Source: Lepturacanthus savala (lineage: Eukaryota; Chordata; Actinopteri; Scombriformes; Trichiuridae). Taken from it: 64,000 nucleotides of DNA. Below are positions 55,671 through 64,000 of the stretch, piece by piece. How positions within the stretch are numbered: the first letter of the stretch is position 1; each line of letters starts with the position of its first letter. The stretch covers positions 38,023,780 through 38,087,779 of the forward strand of contig CM060464.1 in the NCBI GenBank assembly GCA_030544235.1, given 5' to 3'. The notes under the pieces were generated by a model. That model saw nothing but the letters and a program-made list of their open reading frames with translations. It ran no database searches and was not told the origin of the DNA. Both the position numbers and the translations under genes were made by a program.

Positions 55671-56525
55671 TTATTCCCTCAGTTGATCACTCTGGTCTGA
55701 GTCTTTGAGACGTGCATCGTACGATCGATCTAAGCTCTTGACTGGCAGCTCTGACACCACTGGAATGAGTGTATTCTCGATGTGGAACCTCTGGTCGGTG
55801 AGTTTCCCCTTGACGATGGATATGCTCCTGGATTTGCTGGGCTTGAACTTCATCCATGCCCATAAAATGTTGGCATGAAGCTTACCCAGCAGGTGTTTGG
55901 TGCAGGCAGCGGTTGAGGTTAAGGTGGTCATGTCATCCATATAGGCGCGGATGGGAGGTGGACGCTTTCCACACTTCAGACGTTCTCCCCCCACAACCCA
56001 TTTGGAAGTTCGAATGATCACCTCCATTGCCATGGTGAAGGCTAGTGGGGAGATGGTGCATCCAGCCATTATTCCCACCTCCAGAGTTTGCCATGATGTT
56101 GTGTATTCTGTTGTTTTTACGCAGAACTGCAGATCCTTGAAGTAGTTTTTCACCAGGTTTGTGATAGTATTTGGCATGTGGAAGAAGTTGAAGGCTGCCC
56201 ATATGAGAGAATGAGGGACTGATCCAAAAGCATTGGCCAGGTCCAGAAATAAGACATGTAGGTCTCTTCCTTCCCTTTTGGCAGATTGGATTTGGTGCCA
56301 TATCATGCATGTATACTCCAAGTATCCTGAGAAACCAGGTATTCCAGCTTTCTGCAAAGATGTATCGATCAAGTTGTTTTGTTTCAGATATGTTGTCATC
56401 TTTTTTGCAACGATGCTAAAGAAGACTTTCCCTTCAACATTCAACAGGTTGATCTGCCGGAATCGATGTTCGAGGCATCCTTCTCCTTCTCCCTGGGGAT
56501 TACCACTCCCCCAGCTCTTCGCCAT
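55671..56525 (-). pseudogene. LINE reverse transcriptase segment
   Basis: Open for 284 codons. Motifs: RQINLLNVEGKVFFSIVAKK (motif 1-2), LFLDLANAFGSVPH (motif A Asp), GIMAGCTISPLAFTMAMEVI (motif B) and RAYMDDMTTL (catalytic YMDD, near 55935), then the thumb-proximal FKPSKSRSISIVKG. YMDD rather than YADD distinguishes it from the L2/CR1-like LINEs in this window. It lacks an N-terminal join: a stop and frameshift separate it from 56601. Confidence 0.85.
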
Positions 56526-56600
56526 GCTTTTGGGATGGTTTGCTTAGTCCACATCACCTTCATTTGCCTCCATAGGAAGTGTAAGATGTTTGGGGAGTTT

Positions 56601-57585
56601 TTATATAGCTGAAGCTGCTCTTGCCTTCCTCACTACTTCCTCAACTTCACTCCAGTTTGGAGGACTGTCATCCAGTTGGTGTTCTGGTAGAGGAATTGGT
56701 GGCATGTCTGCTGGTATCTCCCTCTGTTCAAATCTTCGGTTGTCTGTATGAATGGTTTTCAGGTGGTCTTCCAGTTCCGTCTTTGGCACCTTAAGTGACC
56801 CGCTCTTTTCCTTAGTGAAGAGTCCCTTCACAAACCCGAAGAGGTCCCTGTAGAAGGATGTTCTCATCCTTTCCTTCCTCTTGCGTTGAGTCCTGAGGTT
56901 TTCAGCTCTCCACAGTCTTCCCAGGTGTCCCTTCAATTCTATTTGCAAGAGGTCAATGCCTGCTCTTTCTTCCGATGAGGCTCTCTTCCATTGCTTCCTT
57001 AAGTCCCTTCTCTCTTTGATCAAGTGCTCAATATCTTTCTGCCTTCTGGACTTTGGAGGCGTTGTTGGTGGCATGCTCTTCTTCCCTGTCTCTGTTGTTC
57101 CAAATCTTCCTGCACCATAGGAGTAGATGAGATCTCCCATCTTTTCCAGTTTCTTCTCCACTGTTCCTTTGGTTCCATCCAGGATCTTTGTCAGGTCTGC
57201 ATCGATTGTCACCCACTCTTTTTTGCTGCTAGACTTCGGCCACTTCATGTGAGGTCTGTGACCTTGCATGTTCTTCTCCAATGCAGGTTGCAATTGGCTT
57301 GGTTCCAAGTTCTCTGATGTTGTGCTTGAAGAGCTTTTAGCCTCTAGGGAGCTGATGCCCGGTGGACTGTGGGTTAGATCCTGCCGTCGGGCTACACTCG
57401 CCTGACTTGACCTTTCTCTCAACAGATATTGATCAATGCGAGGTCCTGGCCTCATTTTCTTCAAGCACTTCATCCGCCCTTGATGTATTTTTAGACCTCT
57501 GATGGAGGTTACTTTGGACCAGCCACATCTACATACTTGGCATTCTTGTCCTTCAACTGATGTTTCTTGTTCTGTGCTGATTATC
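56601..57585 (-). pseudogene. LINE N-terminal region with zinc finger
   Basis: N-terminal part of the same polyprotein. A zinc finger C-x-C-G-W-(x5)-G-L-K-x-H-Q-(x4)-C lies at about 57455-57545 (RCGWSKVTSIRGLKIHQGRM), a presumed DNA- or RNA-binding module. It is followed by a charged linker and a helical Lys/Arg-rich block (about residues 120-230) ending in PNWSEVEEVVRKARAASA just before the RT. The frame is open from about 57585 past the Met at 57473 to a stop at 56601. Confidence 0.75.
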
Positions 57586-57884
57586 TAATTCGTCGTTGTG
57601 TTCGTTCCAGGGTCAATTATCGAGTTGTCATCCGATGAGTCCTCTTTCGCCCCGCTCTCGCAGACTGTAGGGGTGTGTTTCTCTCTGAACTTTTAGTAGC
57701 AATGAGGGGTGGCCGTTGTCTACTTGTTCCAGTGATGGAGCCTGCCATCATGGATAGCTAGTCCGTGACAGCCCTGTTGGGGTCTTTTCCTCCTGTCAGT
57801 TGTTTTTCCAAGCTGTCACATGGTCTTTCCCTAGTTGTCAGCTGCCCTTTCACAGCAGTCACTGGATTTCTCCAGTTTTATCAG

Positions 57885-57986
57885 TTGAGCTCATAGGACT
57901 AGATGGTACAATCCCTTAGATTATCAGCACTCGGAATTGAGTAGGATGGGATCAGGGTTTTTTTTGCATCACTGGGATCATCAGGT
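57885..57986. repeat. Direct repeat flanking RLE-type LINE (right)
   Basis: Counterpart of 54542-54642, with two transitions in TCAGCACTCGG against TCAGTACTCAG and a different T-run. Confidence 0.9.
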
Positions 57987-59150
57987 TCCATCATTAAAAG
58001 AAACCCCTGAGCCAATCAGGGTTGAGGAGGGTTCAATACTATGGAATTATTTTGATTGGTCTTCAACATGATCTCCACCAAGTTATATGGTTGTAGGAGC
58101 TTTAGATCCAAAGTTATTGATGAAAATCATTCAGCCAATCAGCTTTCAGCTCAGTTGCTGAGCAGCTTTCTCCAGCAGCTGGGGTGTTACCATGGTGACT
58201 AACTGCTCTGTTACATTTGAATTCATGACTAAGGGAGGCAGAAAGGCTACCTCTGGTTGGAACACACCCCGAACAAATGCTCATAATTCGAAAGCCGTAA
58301 AAGATGGTGACAAAATGATAATATTTTCTGAGAGCAGGCTTCCCCCGGTCGTACTGATATAATTTTTAATTCTGTAACTTGAAAAATGTGTGCACAGGAG
58401 CAGTTTAAAAACTAGGAAAATTTTGAAAATTCAACGATTTTCAAATTCAAATTTAATATGGGACCCTTTGATCTTATTACTGCTTTGCACACTCTTGACA
58501 TTCACTTGAGTTGTCACAGGTAGTCGCCTGAAATGGCTTTCACTTCATAGGTGTGCCTTATCAGGGTTAATTAGTGGAATTTCTTGCTTTATCAATCAGA
58601 GCAATCAGAGTAAATCTACAATGTAAATAGTCATGAAAATAAAGAAAACACATTGAATGAGAAGGTGTGTCAAAACATTTGTCCTGTACTGTGTATAAAA
58701 AGCTAACAAAACATGTAAGTCAAACAAGTTTTCCATTGGAAATCCAGTTTGCCTAAAGCTAATTTTGTACCAGGATGCTTTTGAAATTGTCAGTCCTCTT
58801 TGCGCTGATAAGATGAAACACAATGTCTTAGCTGTCCTTTCTGTGGCAAATTTTCCTGCCTCTGTGGTGTCAAATACTGATCACATATCTCTTAATACAG
58901 TTTGAATGTGCTAAACTCTTCTCAGAGATGTTGAAGGACTTAGATAAGAACCTTTATTTTAGCTCAAAACACCATTGAAGAGGCATCCTCATTTGCAATG
59001 ATGTCGAGACAATACTGGAAATAGATGATATAACATCATATATAACTTCAAAGATATAACTTAAAAGATTTGGAGGAGAATGGAAACCTTGTGGCCTGTA
59101 AAACCATTGGGATCCACAGCATTGGGAGACTGAGACTGAGGACTGCATTT
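57987..59150. other. Unique stretch, no gene seen
   Basis: AT-rich intergenic DNA. 58100-58120 (CTTTAGATCCAAAGTTATT) resembles 54519-54537 left of the RLE-type LINE, so part of this flank may be a duplication of that locus. No coding region recognised. Confidence 0.5.
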
Positions 59151-59393
59151 CCCACGATGCTTGCATTGTGTGTATTGTGTCACTTCCGGTATCGGTGTGC
59201 TGCCACGGTGCCCACTGCTCTGTTCACTTTAACAGATTTTTGTGTATTTCTCACACTAGCGACTATCTACTCTTCTCTGCACTACCCTTTGACTTGCTCT
59301 GTCTATACACGAATAGGTCTCTTAATCGCGTGTAACCACAACCTGATAGTTTTCACCGGTCTGTTAGCCACACTAACTAGCCTAGCTACAGCC

Positions 59394-59989
59394 ATGGCAC
59401 ATCTCTGCTCTTCTCCTCTCTCCTCTCCTGCTCTCTCCTGTCCTGTGTGCCACATGTTCAGTTACTCCTCGTCCTCCTTTAGTGATAACGGTACTTGTAT
59501 TAAATGTACTTTATTTGTAGCTCTGGAGGCGAGGGTCAGTGAGTTAGAGGCACGGTACCGCACCACCGAGCAGCCGGTAGCACAGATAGCTAGCCAGCCA
59601 CCTGTAGCCGGTGCAGTACCCGTAGCTTCAGTTAGCCGTCCCCCGGCAGTTCCCGAGCAGCCGGGAGTTTGGGTGACTGTTCAAAGGAAGCATAGCCCCA
59701 AACTGAGCCTACAGTACACCACCAACTGCTCCACGTTTCAAACAGATTTTCCCCGCTCAGCGACACACCCGCTGAGACGCCAACTCTGGTCATCGGCATC
59801 TCCGTAGTCCGAAACATGAAGTTAATGACACCAGGGGTCATAGTTAAATGCATCCCGGGGCTAGAGCGGGCGATATCGACTCATTTTTGAAACTGCTGGC
59901 TAAAGATAAACATAGATACAGTAAAATCACTATTCACATCGGCGGTAATGACACCCGGTTACGCCAATCGGAGGTCACGAAAATTAATG
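59394..59989 (+). pseudogene. LINE ORF1 with truncated SGNH esterase (copy 2)
   Basis: The probable true start is the Met at 59394 (MAHLCSSPLSSPAL), with a Cys-rich CPVCHMF...CIKC element (zinc-like, residues about 19-45) and a coiled-coil-prone VALEARVSELEARYR. Frame shifts near 59790 lead into the esterase domain: block I TLVIGISV, the segment GARAGDIDSFLKLLAKDKH and block III ITIHIGGNDTRLRQ. The domain is cut at KINV by the telomere-type repeat, so block V with its Asp-His is missing. Confidence 0.75.
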
Positions 59990-60017
59990 TTAGGGTTAGG
60001 GTTAGGGTTAGGGTTAG
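59990..60017 (+). repeat. Interstitial telomeric repeat (TTAGGG)4.7
   Basis: Four exact TTAGGG copies and a TTAG, directly after ORF1 coding sequence of the LINE. A duplicated 15-bp AGTAGGGTGCCAGAG (near 60017 and 60050) and a (TAG)n run continue to about 60068, where LINE ORF2 resumes. Confidence 0.95.
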
Positions 60018-60068
60018 TAGGGTGCCAGAGTGGGGTTAGTAGTAGTAGTAGTAGGGTGCCAGAGCAGC

Positions 60069-61314
60069 CTACTACTCTTCATTAATAGAGGAGAATAAGA
60101 ACAACCCCAGGTTTCTCTTCAGCACTGTAGCCAGGCTAACAGAGAATCACAGCTCTACAGAACCATCTATTCCCTTAGAACTAAGTAGCAATGACTTCAT
60201 GAGCTTCCTTAATGACAAAATTATAACCATTAGAGACAAAATCCACCATCTCCTACCCTCAACAGGTATTGATCTGTATAGTGATACAGCAAGTTTGGAA
60301 ACAGCTATAAATCATAATATGTATTTAGACTGTTTTACTCCCATCGACCTTCATCAACTAACTTTACTCATTTCTGCAGCTAAGCCGTCAACCTGTCTTT
60401 TAGACCCCATCCCAACCAGGCTGCTCAAGGAGGTGTTACCTCTAGTTAGTCATTCTTTATTGGATACGATTAATCTATCTTTATTATCAGGATATGTTCC
60501 TCAGTCCTTTAAGGTAGCTGTAATTAAACCTCTTCTTAAAAAGCCCACACTAGACCCAGAGGCCTTAGCCAACTACAGACCGATATCAAACCTTCCCTTT
60601 CTGTCTAAGATACTTGAGAAAGTTGTAGCTAATCAGCTGTGTGACTTTCTCTATAACACTAGTCTATTTGAGGATCTTCAATCAGCATTTAGAGTGCATC
60701 ATAGCACAGAGACGGCATTAGTTAAAGTTACTAATGACCTGCAAATGGCATCAGATACAGGATTTATCTCTGTACTTGTCCTGTTAGATCTTAGTGCTGC
60801 ATTTGACACCATTGACCATCAAATTCTTTTACAGAGACTGGAGCATCAAATTGGCATCAAAGGAACCGCCCTAAGCTGGTTTAAGTCATATTTTTTAGCT
60901 CGATCTCAATTCGTTCAGGTCAATGATGAATCCTCCATGCATACCAAAGTTTGCCATGGAGTCCCACAAGGTTCTGTACTTGGACCACTCCTATTTAGTT
61001 TATATATGCTTCCCTTAGGGAACATTATTAGGAATCACTCCATTAATTTTCATTGTTATGCTGACGACACCCAATTATATTTATCAATCAAACCTGATGA
61101 AACCAACCAGCTAACTAAACTCCAAACATGCCTTAAGGATATAAAAAGTTGGATGACCTACAACTTTTTGATGTTAAATTCAGACAAAACTGAAGTTCTT
61201 GCAATTGGAGCCAAACACCCCAGAAACTCTATTTCTAGAGAATTAGTTACTTTAGATGGGATCACTCTGGCCTCCAGCTCCACTGTAAAGAATCTTGGAG
61301 TTGTATTTGATTAG
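60069..61314 (+). pseudogene. LINE ORF2 linker and reverse transcriptase (copy 2)
   Basis: Open in one frame from about 60069 to a TAG at 61312. The linker has YYSSLIEENK and FLFSTVARLTENHSS, and the RT has NYRPISNLPFLSKILEKVV, LDLSAAFDTIDHQ (motif A), GVPQGSVLGPLLFSLYM (motif B), FHCYADDTQLYL (catalytic YADD, near 61050) and MLNSDKTEVL. The RT domain is complete and undamaged, unlike copy 1, but the endonuclease is deleted and the C-terminal frame after VKNLGVVFD is closed by the stop. It cannot be autonomous. Confidence 0.85.
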
Positions 61315-61820
61315 GATCGGTCCTTTAATGCCCACATAAAACAAATTTCGAGGACTGCATTCTTCCACTTATGTAATATCACTAAAATCAGACGCATCAA
61401 GCGGATTCAGAAAAACTAGTCTATGCATTTGTTACTTCCAGGCTGGACTATTGTAACTCCTTGTTATCAGGCTGCTCCAACAAGTCTCTTAGGACTCTGC
61501 AGCTAATTCAGAATGCTGCTGCATGAGTTCTGACAGGAAACAAGATCAGAGATCACATCTCTCCCATCTTGGCCTCCTTACATTGGCTACCTATTAAATC
61601 GAGTAGAGTAGAGTAAATAGAATTTAAGATTCTTCTCCTTACATTTAAAATTCTTCATGGTCAGACACCATCATATATAAAAGAGCTCATAACACCTTAC
61701 TACCCCTCTAGAACACTGCACTCTCAGGATGCTGGGCTCCTTGTGGTTCCTGTAGTCTCCAAAAGTAGAATGGGAGCCAGAGCTGGATCTGGTCATCCAT
61801 TAGTTATGCTGCCATAGGAT
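61315..61820 (+). pseudogene. LINE ORF2 decayed C-terminus (copy 2)
   Basis: Scattered remnants of the C-terminal conserved blocks in several frames, such as HICNITKIR-type, QNAAA-type and LHWLP-type stretches, corresponding to 19067-19529 of copy 1. Multiple stops. Confidence 0.6.
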
Positions 61821-61823
61821 TAG

Positions 61824-61825
<2 letters not shown>

Positions 61826-61906
<81 letters not shown>

Positions 61907-61918
61907 TTTCTCTCGCTT

Positions 61919-61949
<31 letters not shown>

Positions 61950-62039
61950 CTTTTCCTCTCTCTCTCCCTCTCTCTATCTCTCTCTCCCCCTCTCTCTCTC
62001 TCTATCTCTCTCTCTGTCTCTCTCTCTCTCTTTCTCTCC
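61826..62039. repeat. (CT)n microsatellite in LINE 3' region
   Basis: About 214 bp of CT repeats with one GCGCGCGC interruption near 61895 and occasional TTT/CCC. It is absent at the corresponding place of copy 1. Confidence 0.95.
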
Positions 62040-62546
62040 ACCTCCATCTGTGGACTTACATGTCCACAGATGGATGTTACGGAACTCCCCAGAGTTTCTG
62101 TGCTCTATCGTCCAGCAGGTTCTCGTGGATCGTGGCTGCTGCTGTGATCCTGCACGACGTCCACTACACATTTATTACTGGGAGTGGCTACTGCTTCAGT
62201 TCAGCTGCATGAGGCCCAATGATGACGGCTCCTGCTGCGACTCATCAAGGCCCCTGATTCTCTACAGACTGAATCATTTTTACATCTCACAGACTGATAA
62301 ATCATCATCAGATGGATGTCTGTCAGTCCTGGTTCATCTATAGCCTGTCTGTCCATGGGAGTGGATCTCTCCTTCACTCTGGTTCTCCCTGAGGTTTCTT
62401 CTTTTTCCCACTGGGTTTTGGAGTTTTTCCTTGCTGCGAAGGAGGGTCTAAGGACGGGGGATGTCTGGGTCACTGATTTAATTTTGTGAAGCCCAGTGAG
62501 GCAACTGTGTTGTGATGTTGGGCTATAAATAAAATTTAATTGAATT

Positions 62547-63420
62547 TTCAGAACTTAATTTACTCAAAGTATTTTTGTAGAAACTGCAAAATCACACAAA
62601 GTAATTTTAAAGCTGCAGCTTCTGAAACCCTGATGCTGTGGACCATGAGACAAGTTCAGACTAATTCAGACTCTAGAGAGGGAAATATGGCCAAGCCCTC
62701 ATCTAAGAGGGGAGATGGTCCACATTGTTTCTGATATGATGTAAAGAAGTTCTTCAGTGAGTAAGAGAAAAACTTGAATTGCCAAAAATATGGCGACAAA
62801 GCATCCAAAACCTTTGCAAGACATAAGGAGATCTCAGCACCACAGGTTACCACTGTCTGGTGAAACAACTGCAAAATAGAATAGAGAATGGTAATCTTCA
62901 ACACCAAATATAAGAAAAAAAAAAGAGCTACACAGAGGATTCTGACACAGATGAAGTCCCTTTGCAAAAAGCAAAAAAACAGTGATCCAGGACACATCTG
63001 GATGCATCAGTGAAAATCAGAAGATTGGCTGCAGAAGAAATTTGCTGACATATGATATTATTTTCTGTTAACCATGTCCTTAATTAATAAAGTGAGCAGC
63101 TTTCAGGATAACTGAGCCACTGGTAACAGATGACATGTCTCCTCTCATAAAACAACAGCAGATAGATGTTAGAGAGTTAAATAGAAAGATAAAACAGCAG
63201 GTGGAGACTCTCCTCCTCCATCTTTCTCATCCTATCTATAGCACCAGTAATGATTAACTCTGCAGGAGTTTGAAGGCTGAGGCCTCCAAATTAAAGTCTT
63301 TTCCTCTTCCTGTGCAATCAGCAGCTCCTGCTCTTCATGTGCAGCTCCTTCAGGAGCTGAGAGGAAAACAGACCCCTCTTTACTTCACTTTGTTTTGTCG
63401 TTTGAGCAACCAGTCTTGTT
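62547..63420. other. Unique stretch, no gene seen
   Basis: No gene, RNA or element recognised. Confidence 0.5.
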
Positions 63421-63560
63421 TCTACTCCTAAAGTCTAGTTTATTCTTCTAAAGTCTAGTTTCTACTTGAAACGTCTAGTTTATTCTTCTAAAGTCTAGTT
63501 TATTCTTCTAAACTCTAGTTTATTCTTCTAAAGTCTAGTTTATTCTTCTAAAGTCTCCAA
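63421..63560. repeat. 20-bp minisatellite
   Basis: Seven copies of TATTCTTCTAAAGTCTAGTT in exact 20-bp register, with one variant copy TCTACTTGAAACGTCTAGTT. Confidence 0.9.
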
Positions 63561-63570
63561 TAAATCCTAA

Positions 63571-63740
63571 CTGGGCTGTGATTGGTCAGTTCAGCTCCTT
63601 CAGGACTGTGATTGGTCAGTTCAGCTCCTCCAGAACTGTGATTGGTCAGTTCAGCTCCTTCAGGACTGTGATTGGTCAGTTCAGCTCCTCCAGAACTGTG
63701 ATTGGTCAGTTCAGCTCCTCCAGAACTGTGATTGGTCAAA
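63571..63740. repeat. 30-bp minisatellite with phased ATTGG
   Basis: Six copies of ATTGGTCAGTTCAGCTCCT(T/C)CAG and CTGTG in exact 30-bp spacing (ATTGG at 63581, 63611, 63641, 63671, 63701, 63731), with two sub-variants (TTCAGGA, TCCAGAA). Confidence 0.93.
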
Positions 63741-64000
63741 CTAGGCTTTAGAAGGCTGTGAAACTGGTACATATGATGACCACTGACCATCTGATAATCA
63801 CATTGTCTTTGCTTTAAAGTAACAGAAACATATTATATATATATATATATATATTATTTTATGAAATACATCAACTCAGTATTGTGTCATGTAAACATGT
63901 TTATGTGTTGATTTAAAACAGAATTTTTTTGTTATTTTAACTTAAAGCTGCAACATGAAAAATGAAAATTTAAATTCAAACAACTTAATATTTGAATAGC
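63741..64000. other. Unique end with (AT)n
   Basis: Contains an (AT)n run at 63834-63852; nothing else recognised up to the window edge. Confidence 0.6.

Larger units (their letters stand above)
54590..57884 (-). mobile_element. LINE with restriction-like endonuclease (R4/NeSL/Hero-type)
   Basis: Minus-strand LINE with, in order, an N-terminal zinc finger, reverse transcriptase, CCHC motif and C-terminal PD-(D/E)xK endonuclease, the plan of early-branching LINE clades, not APE LINEs. 101-bp direct repeats lie at both ends (54542, 57885). Several frameshifts make it defective. The clade within this group is not resolved. Confidence 0.8.
59151..62546 (+). mobile_element. L2/CR1-like LINE, internally deleted (copy 2)
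   Basis: Plus-strand copy of the LINE family at 18468-30290: ORF1 with esterase start (59394-59989), then a telomere-type repeat and filler (59990-60068) replacing the remainder of ORF1 and the ORF2 endonuclease, then linker and reverse transcriptase (60069-61314), a decayed C-terminus (61315-61820), a (CT)n tract and the 3' tail (62050-62546). The left edge is approximate. Confidence 0.85.

Overview
The window looks like intergenic, repeat-dense DNA of a ray-finned (teleost) fish. It carries LINEs of fish type whose ORF1 holds an esterase domain, a Gmr1-like and a chromodomain Ty3/gypsy retrotransposon, Tc1-like and hAT-like DNA transposons, a fish SINE-like repeat, (TG)n microsatellites and large minisatellites. 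There are no operons, ribosome binding sites or bacterial-style coding density, and I found no convincing host protein-coding gene. Every protein signature I can defend belongs to a mobile element. Species was not determined.

Layout. 1-5955: satellite with a ~29-bp unit arranged in a 1325-bp higher-order repeat. 5956-9280: unique DNA with a SINE-head fragment whose tail became an 18-bp minisatellite. 9281-12499: 3.2 kb of AGC/AGT/AAC triplets. 12500-17664: defective Gmr1-like element (integrase before reverse transcriptase) lying in that triplet array, which resumes at 17665. 18468-30290: a minus-strand, L2/CR1-like LINE split by a Tc1-like transposon (19530-20629, TA duplication), a nearly complete chromodomain gypsy element (23055-28797, TTTAA duplication, open 1100-codon pol) and a solo LTR (28986-29493). 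30914-32040: a possible further LTR. 32591-32940: palindromic 61-bp repeat, directly abutted by a deleted endogenous retrovirus (32941-36796). 36797-40263: microsatellites, an inverted-repeat element and a 16-bp minisatellite related to the one at 32.6 kb. 40961-43803: internally deleted gypsy element holding a second solo LTR. 44197-45443: hAT-like element with an 8-bp duplication. 45690-49550: RTE-like LINE interrupted by a 1.46-kb element carrying a small spliced exon; a second, older copy of that element seems to lie at about 49.8-52.4 kb. 52591-54435: SINE-like repeat, then a Tc1-like element carrying a solo LTR. 54590-57884: LINE with a restriction-like endonuclease, flanked by 101-bp direct repeats. 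59150-62546: second copy of the L2/CR1-like LINE, internally deleted with a telomere-type repeat at the junction. 63421-63740: two minisatellites.

The elements do not work together as a pathway. They form a stratified insertion record, and nesting gives relative ages: the LINE at 18-30 kb is older than the Tc1-like, gypsy and solo-LTR insertions in it, and the palindromic minisatellite predates the endogenous retrovirus. The least ordinary features are a copy of target flank trapped between LTR and polypurine tract in the gypsy element, the telomeric filler in the LINE, the triplet array with phase-shifting A4 spacers, the pair of exon-bearing elements ending at TTAA, and the two distant arrays sharing one core motif.
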